Positions 10,985 to 28,149 of a stretch of DNA of 64,000 nt are shown in pieces. Position 1 is the stretch's first letter. Each line of letters begins with the position of its first letter. The notes beneath the pieces were generated by a model. The model made no database searches. It saw nothing but the letters and a program-made list of their open reading frames with translations, and was not told where the DNA came from. Position numbers and translations under genes: made by a program. This stretch comes from Sabethes cyaneus (taxonomy: Eukaryota > Arthropoda > Insecta > Diptera > Culicidae): the NCBI RefSeq assembly GCF_943734655.1, contig NC_071354.1, forward strand, positions 137,192,642-137,256,641, read 5' to 3'.

Positions 10985-11470
10985 TTACCATTTTTCTTGC
11001 CGACCGCTCCTAACTGAACTGCGGTGAATTTGCTCTCGAATAAACTTTTTGAGCTCTGCAGCTCTAATGCTTCGTTTTCTTTCGGTTTTTACGGGTTTCA
11101 ACAGACCATCTTGACAAATCTTTTCACTATATACCGGGCAAGCACCATATTCAAAACAGTGCCTAATTTCGAACAGTTGCAAATTTTTCATAAATATTGA
11201 CAAAATTCTAGCTATTTAAACAATTTAATCAGTACATCTGATGATTTCCTATTATTAAAATGGTTTAAATAGCTAGAGTTCTGTCAATATTTAAGAAAAA
11301 TTTGCAACTGTTCAGAATTGGGCACTGTTATGGTGCTTGCACGGTAGTAATCCTCTTTTTATGCCGAGATGTTTGAGGTTACGAAAGATAGTGCCGCATG
11401 TAGCACCGTGTCGGAATTTGTTTACTATCAACGACCGTAACTCAATCATGGTACGTGTACCATGATGTAC
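10985..11470 (-). pseudogene. Tc1/mariner-type transposase N-terminal remnant, split by a foldback
   Basis: Two pieces on the minus strand. The first (about 11345-11460) encodes IELRSLIVNKFRHGATCGTI, like the N-terminal helix-turn-helix of the copy at 44956. The second (about 10985-11131) encodes KTERKRSIRAAELKKFIREQ and RSSVRSGRQEKW, matching the next part of that family. Between them lies the foldback at 11134-11344. The catalytic domain is absent. Confidence 0.75.
11134..11344. mobile_element. Foldback MITE, TA-flanked
   Basis: A 211 bp element almost wholly made of two inverted arms of about 95 bp, starting CCGGGCAAGCACCATA and ending TATGGTGCTTGCACGG. TA lies on both sides (11132-11133, 11345-11346). 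The transposase remnant around it continues on either side, which proves insertion. Confidence 0.88.
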
Positions 11471-12483
11471 ATGTGTACGAATCAAGTTCAACATGATGGT
11501 ACGAACCAAGACCATATATTCGCTGTCATTAAAAATTAAATTATAAATTAAGTAGACATCAAGGTATTGTTTCAAGTTCAGAAATAGAATCATCTGTAGT
11601 GATTCTTTTCATGAATACCAAATTTTTGTAGAAAATCGTTGTAGTTTTGTATAAATCTACGAATCACTGCGAGGGTACCATGAAAAACAATAAGGATGAT
11701 ACGAACCGTACTCAGTTACCCTACTCCCATAAATACTAGTACTGTTGAAGATAGGATCATCCCGTGTTTTTGTCTTAACCTTTATAATGACATCCCAGTA
11801 AACCATTTGGTTTGTATATCTCGATTGCAACTGAGAAATACGACATCATATCTGAACGAAAAGTTATATTTTGGTGAATGACCCTTTGGATTAAAACCAT
11901 TCTAAAAAACCCGATTTAATCCACCTAGTGGTGAAAAGAACCTTTGTTTTACGGTCTTACTTGCTATTTGAGATAGAAATCGACACGTCTTCGTCTATTG
12001 GTTAACGTTGCGTAGCGCGTTGGTTTACATAAAATTTTTGAAAATTGAATAAGTATACAAAATTTGAACAAAATAGGAACACTTTTAAATTTTGATAGAT
12101 CCTTTTTTCATGAAATTGCTGAGTAAGGATAAGTAAGTTGTTATTAATCTGAGTAAGTGCAAATAAAAGTAAGTTGTGAGAGGAAATCTTATTGTTTAAC
12201 ATATACATTTCCTAGTAAAGGTCTAGTTTATAGGTTTTTGTACTATGCATAATTTCCTGTAATGCCATTCTATTTAATTCACATCAATAGAGTTTTCTTG
12301 AATAATTTTCATCAATTTTTATTAACCTTCGGTTACTCACGCTGTTGTATTTTGTACACCACGTGTAGGTTTTCCTGCGCCATATTGTTATAAAATTACA
12401 AATCGTTGTTTAACTAACGTATATTCTCCAATAAACATATTATGAGCATAATATCATAATTATTCAATGCAATTATAAATTAT
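11471..12483. other. Non-coding, one dispersed repeat
   Basis: AT-rich without coding exons. About 11895-11985 is a copy of a repeat also present at 37.79-38.6 kb. Confidence 0.5.
11895..11985 (+). repeat. Dispersed repeat, short form
   Basis: Begins AACCCGATTTAATCCACCTA with GTGGTGAAAAGAACC and ends near ATCGACACGTCTTCG. The same two ends are about 800 bp apart at 37788-38600, so this copy looks internally deleted. Confidence 0.65.
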
Positions 12484-12680
12484 TGTTAATTTTGGTTGCT
12501 CATAACTTTCAAATTAAACGTCCTATCAAAAAATCATTCAATAGTGATCTATTAGGATATATAACCTTTACAATTTACCTTTAACAAGAGCTTTCATTTG
12601 ATACTAAGAACGTTGAAATCGGTCATGTCGTTCCGGAGAAACCCATGTCACGTAGTTTTCACATTTTTGCTTATAACTTT
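12484..12680 (+). repeat. Dispersed repeat shared with 10.7 kb
   Basis: Same family as 10684-10805. It contains a second, similar internal phrase (CTTATAACTTTTAAACGAAA with ACGTC near 12670), so it may be built of degenerate tandem units. Confidence 0.5.
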
Positions 12681-13399
12681 TAAACGAAACGTCGCACAGT
12701 GCGTTGAACGTATGGGACTGCGGGACAAAAATCAAAACTGCTGATTTTAGACATTTTATCAAGCTAGTGTAATGAAAAAAAAAATAGTTTGTGATAATCG
12801 AAGCTAGTATTTGCTTAAATGTCTCAAAATATTTACATAATGACAAAAATGTCCCAAACGCCAAATTTTTACGCAAGCATTGTAAAAGTTTCTCATCATT
12901 ATATGGGTTGCCGTCGGTTATAAAACTACCAAAGTTGTTTGTGAAAGTGGCACTTGTACAAGAAATACTTTGGTAAATTCAGCAATGCCATCTAGTGTTA
13001 GATTAAGCAGCACTCGAAGATCAACCTTGGCTGCAATTTCGGTAATTGAAAAGTTTTTCTTCAGTGCATGAAAGCTTGGAAAACTATGTTTATGGAAGAC
13101 GTTTAAGCAATTCTAAGTAAAATATACTTTTGCACTAACAAATCTATATCTGTGAACAGAGCTTGTGTTTAAGTAATACTTAAGCCTTTTTTACCATTCT
13201 CAACCGTAACGGAGAAGTAAATAATAATTTTCCATGGCATAATTTGAGACAAAGTCTGCAGCTCGACGTTTTGTTTTTGTTGAGCAATTTTTGAAAACCT
13301 TTTAATTAGATCTACGAAACGAATTTCCAGCAGGAAAATCGTTATCATTGATTATTCGTCATAATTATCAACCCGTGAAACGGGAAACAACGGCAGCCA
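12681..13399. other. Non-coding stretch
   Basis: No gene, tRNA or clear repeat recognised. Confidence 0.45.
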
Positions 13400-13530
13400 G
13401 CATTGCCAAATTTGGTTCCATTTGCATGATAAGTTCTAGAGTTATGAGGAAATTTGTGTTTCATTTGTATAGGAGCCCCCCCCCCCCCCTCTTAAGCCCT
13501 CCTTAAAATTGCTCTCTAACCCACCCATAA
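13400..13530. repeat. Single copy of the 23-25 kb minisatellite unit
   Basis: Contains GCCAAATTTGGTTCCATTTG, GAGTTATGAGGAAATTTGTG and GGAGCCCCCC followed by CTCTTAAG, the same order as in each unit of the array at 23.06-25.14 kb. It shows that the unit also exists alone. It includes a C tract of 14. Confidence 0.85.
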
Positions 13531-13684
13531 AATTGCTGGTCATTTTATCTATCCAACGACATATAGATTGTTCAGTTTCATTGAGTAGTTCAGTAGTTAT
13601 TGGCATTTGAAATCTTTCATTCAAACGTTACACTTCTATTTTCGTTTTCACAAAGTGTTACCCAGTCCCAGTATAGTAAACAAA

Positions 13685-13700
13685 GACGTAGTCCTACGTC
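13685..13700. repeat. GACGTAGTCCTACGTC near-palindrome
   Basis: Sixteen bases, self-complementary except at the centre. The same or nearly the same word occurs at 58687, 60163 and 60485, often followed by AAAAG. Here it marks the left edge of LINE-like sequence. Confidence 0.6.
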
Positions 13701-13714
13701 AAAAGAAATTGATG

Positions 13715-16700
13715 TGAGGGTTTGGCGGGTAGTTTGTTATGCGAGACACGATCGAAAGTCTTAGAGAAGTCTTTTAGCAAAAGAAGCGCCATTCCTCTTC
13801 TTTCGATTACTTTATGGATGTCGGCATGAATTTTTAAAAAGCTGTTGTAGTATTATGACCTGATCTAAATCCAGATTGATTATCATTTAGCAAACTATTA
13901 GAAAATATAGCAGAAATGAGGTGCCAAGAATGGAAAAACAAAACCGTTAACCGTTAAAACAGTTTTTATTGAAAGGAGGTACAGGTAAAGAGGAACTATC
14001 GTGAGTAAAATTAGAGCTGAAATATTCATTTATTTCGTCAGAAGTGTGATCGAACTGATAATTATGTTGAGTACGTTTATGGACATCAATATGTTTCAGT
14101 TTATTCCATAGAACTTTGCTATTATTTGGAGAAGATATGCTTTCAGAGAGATAATTCTTTTTAGCAATATGGATCAAGCTGGTAACTCTATTCCGAACGA
14201 TTTGGCGATCAAAACTGGTAACAGAGTCTTTTTTGGCTTTATTTTTCTTTTGGTAAGGTTTTCGCACAGAAGCGAATAACAGCAATATAAGCAGAACACT
14301 CGCTACCTATCGCATAGCAGTTTTCATATGCTTTCGTGTGCATTCGTAAGCGTTCGGGTGTTTTCGTAAAAAAAGTGACTCGCCACCGCCAGGTTCGCTA
14401 GTATCTGCAGAAAGTAGCATGTACGTGTTTGGATTTTAACCTCCACTTCTGTTGTGTGATAGTGGGCTAAGTCTTGCGCTGATTTATTATTTTTCCATAA
14501 TCGATACGCTACATCCCTTTGTACTATAGCGTGTAAAATAATTTCATTGACCCACGGATTATTTTTTGGTTTGGACGCTCGAATTGTCGAATTGAACTGA
14601 ATTGTCATGGAGTTATACCAAAATTTGATTCAAAAAGTCCAATGCCACATCAGGGCCAGACATACTAAAGACGAGTCGATGGATTCTATAGCGTTCTGAA
14701 GTAATACTATATCAATTCTGTTATAATCTCTGTAGCAGCGACAGGCTGTGGAACCAGAATTACGCGTAACATTGAAGGATGCAAATACACTTAAGTCTAT
14801 TTTTACACGGTTTGTTTTTTTTTTTTGATTACTCGAAAACGGTGCAGCTAAGGAACTATTTATAATCTACGTGAGGAATGTCGAGCTACTCCCAAATGTA
14901 TTGAGAAATAAATTAATGGTCTCTAAGTTACCCCGTTCTTAATACTCAAAAAACTAAACCGTGTAAAAAAACTACTTGAGTGTATTATATCATGTCTGGA
15001 GAACCCAGGCGCTGAAACTTTCAGAACAAAATCATTACTGCTAGTGAGCATTAAATCGATCAGAGAACATCCTCCGGAATAATAATGAGTTGGTTCAAGG
15101 CTAACACAATTTAGACCTAAAACATCAATCACACTGTTAAGCTTTAATGCTCTAGCATTAGTTTTTCTAATATCAGTGTTAAAATCTCCTAAAATAGGGC
15201 TGTACATAATTTGGACACTTGCATTTGATTTTGCTGTAAGTGTCCAAATAATGTACAGCTGCTGAGGGGGTCCAAAATAGGTTGGTTACCCTAATATTTT
15301 GTGGGATAATTCAGTCCTAAAGCTAACAATTTATCATAGAGTAATTCGGAGCAATCATTTCTTGGAGGGTTGTAAACTACTCCAAGTAAAAAATTCTCAT
15401 TATTGGCAAACACTTCAATAAACAAATATTCAGTAAGGCTTGGGTTATCCATACCAATATAAAACTCTGATCGACTTAACACACGCAATTCCACTAGAAT
15501 TTGATAGAACACTGCCACCTGTATAACTACGGTTATCCAACATCATAAAGAAACGTGAAAAACAGACAATAACGTGACAATGTGAACCCCCACGCAGAAA
15601 CTTTATAACTAAATAACATACTTGATACATTTCATAAACCATATTTTATCGATATCTGGATTTTAATTGAACGTGTTTTAAAGAAGAAAATCATGATGAA
15701 AATCCTGCAGGTATTGGACGGTAAGCCGGCAGGATAGCAATAGTCGTCCTCACGAACAAAAGCAGCAATATCAGCAACAGTAGCAGCATCAGCAACAGCA
15801 GCAACATCTCCGCGCTCCAAATTTTTGACTTTTAGGAATAAAGAATGCATGGATTTCGATAAGGATGAGATGCACGGAAAGATTAGACAGGAAAATTGAG
15901 AAACTTTTTTGGGAAGGGTATTTTTATGAAATTAAAATACTTTCAGGAAGGAGTAAAACACGGAATGTCATTAGGAATGGTTTCATGGATATCAATGGAA
16001 GGGAAAAAGAAAAAAACTTTAATGGATGGGTGATTCTTACTGGTTCAGTTGGTACAAGGAGTGAATCATCTGCGGGGTAGCATCCGAAATAGTCTTAACA
16101 AACACTGCTCCATCCTTCGTAAAAACTGCATGTAGCTTACCAGCTTTTTTCAACTTAACTGCTTGCATTTTAATTTTTCGGGGTAACTCCGTTAGATTTT
16201 CGTTCAGGTAGACTCTCTTGTTGACGTTGAATCCCAGGTGCTCCAGTGTTAGCTTGTGTGCTAACTTGTCAAATAGCTTGTCAAATATCGACTGTAGAAT
16301 TCATCCCAATGAAATTTGAATGCAAATTGTAGTGCTATAGGGGGAGATGTTCCAGAAGTAATTGGAAACCGGGCAAGGCGTTTAGCACTGATGAGAGGAA
16401 TATTTTGATCTTCGTATCCCAAGGCAACAGTGGTTTTATAAGCAATATTTTGCATGTTATCGGATGCAACGAAAGGCACTCCAGAGAGCAAAAGATCATT
16501 GGTTTTTCTGCACATTGGATTCGTTCTTGATTGATAGCCACATCACAACGAACGTCGAAGATCGATTTCGAAAGTTGCTTCATCTCAGTAGAACAGTCCG
16601 CCTTGAATTGTTGGACATCCTCTCGAAGCGACGAGATTTCGTTTCGTAGATCACTTTTGCTTTCTTCAATGTTTTCATTAATTTTATGGAACATTGGTTA

Positions 16701-16856
16701 CAGTCGAGATAGTAAATCGTCCAACGATTCAACTCGATTTTCGTCGTCACTCGTTACCGATGTAAGCGATGATGCTTGAGATTTCCTAGCAGCTAGACCA
16801 GTGAGTGACTGTTGTTTACTATTAGACGAGCGAGTGAACATTGTTGGGGTTGACAT
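13715..16856 (-). mobile_element. Broken non-LTR retrotransposon (CR1/Jockey-like)
   Basis: On the minus strand. ORF1 starts at the ATG at 16854-16856, has an early in-frame stop near 16697, then continues through a coiled-coil-like stretch (IEESKSDLRNEISSLREDVQ) to about 16260. ORF2 follows: an endonuclease with VVYNPPRND (about 15370) and GDFNTDIRKTNARAL (about 15180), a linker with NNPWVNEIILHAI (about 14560) and the start of the reverse transcriptase with NQSGFRSGHNTTTAF and FSKTFDRVSHNKL (13740-13910). The element stops there, before the catalytic Asp-Asp box. LINEs usually lose 5' sequence, so the missing 3' half must have gone by later deletion or replacement. Many frameshifts; clearly dead. 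Confidence 0.82.
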
Positions 16857-17285
16857 GACTGACAGCAAATGAACTGGCTCTCAAAGCAGGGCACACAATA
16901 GCGAATACAAACGACTGTTTTGCAGCAAATTCACCAAACTAGATTTGATTAAATCTTTAACGAAGCACTTCACAGCTTCCAAACTTTATACGATAGCACT
17001 GATGTATGATCAAAGGAATGGATGAATAACTGATAGGAAGCGATAAAGCGGGTTGATGCAGGTTAATTTTCAATTAAAAGCTAGACGAATTACTTCACTC
17101 GTTATTCACGCTCATCCCTTCAGAAATGGTTTGCACAATCTCACCCTTCTATTGTCACTTACTTCGACTGTCCACTCATCCTGTGACGCCTTCTGCTCTT
17201 GAAAATGAAAATAACTCATAAAAATGAGTATAGTTGGTGGACTTATGAATAAAAATAATTTTTAAAAAGTTCAAGGTGTTCTTCC

Positions 17286-17532
17286 CAGTGGCGTAACTAG
17301 AGGGGCTAGGGGGGCTTACCCCGCCCCCAGAAAAATTAAACTGGATTTTTTAATTTGAGAAAAAACTATTGTTAGATAACTTTACATAATAAAAACTTGA
17401 GAGTAATGCATCACAACTTTAAGTTCCCATGCATCAATGTACATTCAATTTTAATATGCCAAGGAAATAAAATGGTAGAAAAAATACAGGGGCTATAGCC
17501 CCCCCTAGAAATATGCGCTAGTTCTGCCAATG
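17286..17532. mobile_element. hAT-type MITE with 8 bp target duplication
   Basis: Ends CAGTGGCGTAACTAG and CTAGTTCTGCCAATG form imperfect inverted repeats with G-rich and C-rich inner parts. A perfect 8 bp direct repeat GTTCTTCC flanks it (17278-17285 and 17533-17540). Target length and the CA start fit the hAT superfamily. Non-coding. Confidence 0.9.
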
Positions 17533-17540
17533 GTTCTTCC

Positions 17541-18049
17541 AGAAAATTTTTAGGAAAATTTTCCGGACATCGCTGAAAAGTTCATCGCACTTGAACCAAG
17601 CACCGTAGAACAGATATTTAGAAAACCAAACAAGAACCTTTTTTCAGCAACCCAGGAATAATTCAAGTTGGAAATGTTTTTTACAAAATTTTTCATTGTG
17701 CTAGATAACTCCAAAGAAAGGTTAGAAAACCCGTAAAAATATTTTAGCTTCTTCGTAGACTTTTATGAAATCGATTCATCGACTCCTGAGTTTGGAGTGC
17801 TTACCCTGCGAAGCATGGTTTCTGAGATCCGAATTTTTTAATTCATTAATGTATCCATAAACTATGCCTGTATGTACAATTTTATAAAGTGCTGAGACCT
17901 TTCGGTCCAAACCTAAAAAAAATACCAGAAGTTTGAGAAGTAACGAGTTACTATAAAATGTTGAATCGAGGAAATTACTTTATATTTTTGCATCACATTT
18001 TTGATCCGGTATAATAACATTATTTTTATTAAATTTACTTGTTTTACAG
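17541..18049. other. End of the intron before trio exon A
   Basis: No gene seen. It ends with a pyrimidine-rich tract and ACAG acceptor at 18046-18049. Confidence 0.7.
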
Positions 18050-18662
18050 GGATGATTGCAAAAAGCAAGGCTTCACTGTCATCATCGACATGCGCGGCAA
18101 CAGCAACACGGCCGCTAGTGCGAAAATGATCCTCAAAGTGCTTCAAGAGAATTTTGGATCGGACATTATCCATCAAGCGGTTATTATTAAGCCTGACAAT
18201 TTCTGGCAAAAGCAGCGTTCGTCAATTGCCAGCAATAAGTATAAGTTCGAGACTACAACCATCTCAATACAATCACTTAATAAGGTAGTTGAACCATCCC
18301 AATTAACGTCGGATTTTGATGGATTTCTATACTACGATCATAATATGTGGATGGACTTACGGGTCGCGTTCGAAGATTTCCTCTGGCAGGCAAGTGATAT
18401 ACTCGATCGAATTGACGATTTACAGGAGGATCTGCAGCACTCAGACTTTCCTGAGGACGCTAACAGTGTTAACTACAGTAGTGAAAATCACAACGAAATG
18501 AGACGAAAAATTTTGAAATTGCCTATCGAAGACTTAGACCTACTGGGGCAGAAGCTGTTGGGCAAATTCACTTCATACTCCAATCGCAACGATGAAAGTT
18601 GCCACTCGACATCATCGCCATCAAAATGTCACAATCCAGACATTTCCGCTGCACTGAACCAG
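18050..18662 (+). CDS. trio: trio exon: CRAL-TRIO domain and first spectrin segment
   Basis: Encodes 204 whole codons after one leading base that completes a split codon. The acceptor is TTTTACAG and the donor CAG/GTTAGT. The first 115 or so residues are the C-terminal half of the Sec14-like CRAL-TRIO domain of Trio/Kalirin (GFTVIIDMRGN, IIKPDNFWQKQR, DGFLYYDHNMW). A helical stretch leading into the spectrin repeats follows (WQASDILDRIDDLQEDLQ). Trio is a cytoplasmic RhoGEF that guides axon growth and cell migration. Relative to vertebrate Kalirin/Trio, the region after the CRAL-TRIO domain is lengthened by a polar, serine-rich stretch (about residues 180-197). The exon ends in phase 0. Identification is from sequence character alone but the motifs are distinctive. 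Confidence 0.95.
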
Positions 18663-20192
18663 GTTAGTATAATCTGTCTGTCGTAGAAAATATTCATGAA
18701 AGAATGCGAGAAAAGTGATTTCTCAGCTAACGTAAACAATGAAACATCAGCAATTTTGAAAACACTACATCGAGTTGAGGAACGGTAACAAACGCTGGGT
18801 GAAAAGCGCACCAAAACGAACAAGAAATAAATTGTACAATCTGTGAATGGCAGCGAAGAGCACGAAAATTTCACTCTTGTTTATTCATTACAAGTGATGG
18901 CAATTAATTCGAATTTACAATGTTTTCTTTTGTATACAAAGAGGTGGTTTTTCAACTAAGCAGGAAAGCTAATTTGTATCTATGCACTTCTTCAGAACTG
19001 ATAGTCAAAATGAGAGGGAAAGAAAATATAGACTAGGCTGCTATTATAATACGAATGACTTTCGCAGAAAATTATCTAATCAGTTTGCTTTGCTTGCTAA
19101 TGTTTTCAAAACAACTATTGTTGTCACACCGACAGTGGTCTCTGAAAAGCATGGTGAAACGCTACCGCAACGGCAAGGCTCAAGGCTTGGCATACACTTT
19201 TTGCTTCGATTTTGCTCTTTTGATTACTGCATCTCAGCCAAGCAAAATTTGAAAAAGTGATGTATGGGGCGTTTGTAGAATTTGTTATTATCTACAATAT
19301 TGCTGAAGTAAGCATTATTGTGCATTTTGTATTTATGGCGCTATAAGACTGCTACCCTCTTGGTAGCAAAAAGAGCGCTCTTTTTGCTACCAACGGCATT
19401 ACTACTCTACAGTGCCGTAAATACTAAAGATAAAACTTCACTTTCTTCAGCAACATTATAGAAAATAACTAGTTCTACAAATGCTCCAGTCACCACTTTT
19501 TCAAATTCTGCTTGGCTGAGGAGCAGTAATCAAAAGAGCAAAATTAAAGCGAAAAGTGTATGCCAAGCCTGACGGTAGTGATTTGTAGATCATTGCAATG
19601 CTTTTTGAAACTTCCTCTTTTGTTAGCTTGTTTATAGTAGATGTACAATAGACACCAATAGAATAGAGGTGTCCAAATGTCAATGACAATGAACTATCAT
19701 CACTTTAAAATATTTTATATGAATATATCTACCTATATTTTTTTATTCAATCACTCTAAGATCACTTTTAGCACCGCAAAATTCATTAAATAGTCACACC
19801 TTTTGTTATTTGGTTCATTCGATGTTCGTTGGGGACCGCAATATATATGGTTTTATCATTAAATTTTTGGAGTTTGTTTGAAACACATTTTGTAAACAAA
19901 TCATCGACTGTGGTCGTATCAGTTAGTTTGCTGCAATTATGAGCCGCCATGGTTGTGTAAAATTTTAACTTTAGAAAAATTTGATTACACCGCCTAAAAT
20001 TCGCTTAAACCTTAGTTTTAATATTTTAAAACTTTATTTATTAGGTTTGGCCAAAGATCGTGGATTTCAGGTGGTTTCTTGTCCATGAAAAATTTATCTT
20101 ATCATTCCAAAATAAGCGTTCATCTAACTGTCTATCATATAGAAAATATTTGCAGTATGTATTAATGGTAATTTCTAACACTTCTTTAATAG
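18663..20192 (+). other. trio: trio intron A-B
   Basis: An intron of 1,530 bp, GTTAGT to TTAATAG. Holds the foldback at about 19130-19655; no other gene seen. Confidence 0.85.
19130..19655. mobile_element. Long foldback element in a trio intron
   Basis: Two inverted arms of about 245 bp meet at a perfect 34 bp palindrome (19360-19393, arm TTGGTAGCAAAAAGAGC). The arms are roughly 75-90 % alike by eye, so it is old. Each arm, read outward from the centre on opposite strands or inward, gives a short open stretch with GLAYTF, FALLITA and QPS in common; this reflects DNA similarity rather than a gene. No target duplication was found. Confidence 0.8.
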
Positions 20193-20858
20193 GTACTACA
20201 GCAATTGGAAACTGCCCGAAATGCCCAGCAACAGCTGCTGAATATGTGGCAACACCGAAAGACTACACTGGATCAATGCTTTCAGCTGCGACTATTCGAA
20301 CAGGATTGCGAACGCATGTTTAACTGGTTTTTGCACAATCGTGACGTATTTCAACAAACGTACATTGAGATTGGTCATAACCACAAACAAGCGAACAAAG
20401 TGCAAGAGGATCACCAGGAACGCTTCGTGATGCCATCGCGAAACGTTCCGGATAACACCAGCCGAATATTGGTTGTTGCAGGGAAACTAATCGAAAGTAA
20501 CCACTATGCAGCACAGCATATTCGTACATTAGCAACAAGATTGGACAAAACATGCAAAGACTTCATGATTATGCTGGACGAACGGACGGCAGTGCTGTCG
20601 CTCTCAGTTGTGTTTCATCACAAGGCTGAACAGTATACAGAAAGTGTCAGTAGTTGGGCGGCAGCATGTGAAGCAACCATTCCAACGCCAACTAGCGTCG
20701 AAAGCCTGGAAACAGCAATCCGAACACATCAGTCATTGTACGAGGCAATGTGCCAAGCATACACAGAAGTGCATTCAACTAGTAAAAAACTCTTGTATCA
20801 ATTGGATCACCTTGTACAAGTCTGCAATCAGCCACCGGCAGTTAACACGAGACGAAAT
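20193..20858 (+). CDS. trio: trio exon: spectrin repeats
   Basis: 222 codons, phase 0 at both ends, acceptor TTTAATAG and donor AAT/GTAAGA. The translation starts VLQQLETARNAQQQLLNMW and is a run of amphipathic helices typical of spectrin repeats in Trio/Kalirin. The conserved LWQxRK-like start of a repeat is seen as MWQHRKTTLDQCFQLRLFEQ, followed by the helix with MFNWFLHNRDVF. A second repeat starts near LATRLDKTCKDFMIMLDER. In Trio proteins these repeats form a long flexible rod between the lipid-binding-like domain and the first GEF unit, and bind partners and membranes. No stops or low-complexity insertions. Confidence 0.95.
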
Positions 20859-21409
20859 GTAAGAACTTCGCAGCAAGTACTAGATATCTCATTCTTTCTT
20901 TATTAGAACTTTTTCGTGTTATAGCGATAGCGATGTGAAAAAACACCTAATTTAAAGAATAGGGTTAGTGCATTAATATGACACGGAGTGCGATTGTTTA
21001 TGTTATCGTACAAAATGGGTAATTTCACAAACATTGGCATCTGGTTTTGTCTACAAAAAAAAAAAACAAAAAACGAAACAAAAAAAAATGACAAACTAAA
21101 TATTTTATAGAAACTGTGGTTTTTTAAATGCAATTAAACAAGTATTGATGAAGCATTGAAATAATATGACGAACATAAACAAAAGTTTTATTCCTATTTT
21201 ATAATCTTATAGTTTAGCAACAGATAATCTTGGTCCAAGTTATTTAATATCAAAACATAAATGTATGTATATTCAATGAAAACAAACAAGTCTCATACCG
21301 CATTTGATGTAGTTAAATTCCATTTGGCAGCACTTAGTGTTCTAATAAAGATTAGAATGATGAATAGTTTAGCCCTAGATGTTTGGAATTAAAATTTTGT
21401 TTGTTTTAG
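20859..21409 (+). other. trio: trio intron B-C
   Basis: 551 bp, GTAAGA to TTGTTTTAG. AT-rich with an interrupted A tract near 21055-21090; no inserted element recognised. Confidence 0.88.
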
Positions 21410-22705
21410 GACAATACTCCCTTTAACGGAGGCAACCCGGCAGCTGACTACAGTAGGGGTGCATCTCACGTACTGACCGTTATACATCAGATACTTGGCC
21501 ATCACCAGCAACTTGAAATTAAATGGCACGCTGGTAAGCTGAGGCTGCATCAAAAATTAGCACTACGATTGTTCCAAGAGGATGTCAAACAAGTGCTTGA
21601 TTGGCTTCAAAACCATGGGGATGTGTTTCTACGGAAAAATCGAGGCATTGGGAAGAGTTTGCAAAAGGCCCGCATTTACCAGACAAGTCACGAGCATTTT
21701 GAAAACGTAGCTCAGAACACATATCGAAATGCAGAAAAATTATTGGCGGCTGCGAAAGAATTAGCACGGTCCGGTGAGGTTGCTCCACAGGAAATATACT
21801 CAGTTGTAAGAGAGCTAGAAACTAATGTGGCGTCGTTCGCTGAACGTGTTGAACAGAGGCGGAGGCGATTGGATCTGGCAGTGTTGTTTTATACCAATGA
21901 AAAGAAAATTTCCGCTTGGTTAGAACAATTACACGCCGAGATATCCAATGAAGAATCAATGGAACTAGCAAACGAACACTTGGACGGAACCGAACGGTTG
22001 CTTGAGCAATGTAAAGAACAGGAAGAGAATACGCTTAAGACTTGCATACAAGCTATAGCTCAAGGAGAAGCTCTTCTGCAAGAGTTAGGTGCGATTGAGG
22101 AAGAAGATTCCGCTGGGTCGTTAACAGCTGTACAAAATGCATTAGATCGTATTCAAAAGAATCGTTTGGATCTAGAGAATCTTTGGCAGGCACGGAAAAT
22201 GAAAATTGATATGTATCTTCGATTTAAAATGTTCGAACGGGATGCGTTAGAGGTTTGCTCGCAGTTAGAAATGTGGGCAGAAGAATTACAACACACGGAT
22301 GTATCATGCGATTTCCAGAAAACGGAACAAGTTCTTAGGCTGCACAATGAATCAGTTAGCCAAATGCAAACAACTACCTATCAAATGATCAACACCGGTC
22401 AAGAACTAATGGAACTATTCGAATCATCCGGAATACTACTAATGGTTGAACCGCATACGACTGCGCAGAACAGAGTAGAATATTTGTTCAAATTTTTGCA
22501 TGATCGAGAGCTGCACCTTGAGGATTTAGCCGAGGCAAAACGAATCAAGTTGGAGCAGTCTATGCAGTTGTGTCACTTTCAAAACGATGCAAACCAAGTT
22601 ATTTCTTGGATTCGCAATGGCGAGGCAATGTTGATGGCGAATTTTTCTATTCCAAACAGCTATCAAGAAGCAGAACAACTTAGGAAGCAGCACGATCAGT
22701 TTCAA
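21410..22705 (+). CDS. trio: trio exon: spectrin repeats
   Basis: 432 codons, phase 0 at both ends, acceptor TTTTAG/GAC and donor CAA/GTAAGT. The first 30 residues (DNTPFNGGNPAADYSRGASH) form a small polar segment, then three or so spectrin repeats follow: residues of about 35-155 (LEIKWHAGKLRLHQKLALRL, VLDWLQNHGDVFL), 145-270 (VEQRRRRLDLAVLFYTNEKK, ISAWLEQLHAEI) and 255-385 (LWQARKMKIDMYLRFKMFER). A fourth begins near LEDLAEAKRIKLEQSMQL and continues in the next exon (VISWIRNGEAMLM). The pattern of repeat starts with LxxLWxxRKxKLxxxLxLxxF is that of the Trio/Kalirin rod. The next intron, over 10 kb and full of repeats, separates it from the GEF exon. Confidence 0.95.
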
Positions 22706-22805
22706 GTAAGTTTTTTTTATTCACTCTTATTTATGGTTCTATAGCGTCGTTCATACTTAAAAATTAAAGGTGTAGCTCCATATGGATTTTTTTTATTTAT
22801 TGAGA

Positions 22806-28149
<5,344 letters not shown>

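Noticed and set aside
18982..19689. Two small open frames sharing GLAYTF and FALLITA, possible alternative exon
   Set aside because: They are the two arms of one foldback; similarity holds at the DNA level and both end at equivalent stops.
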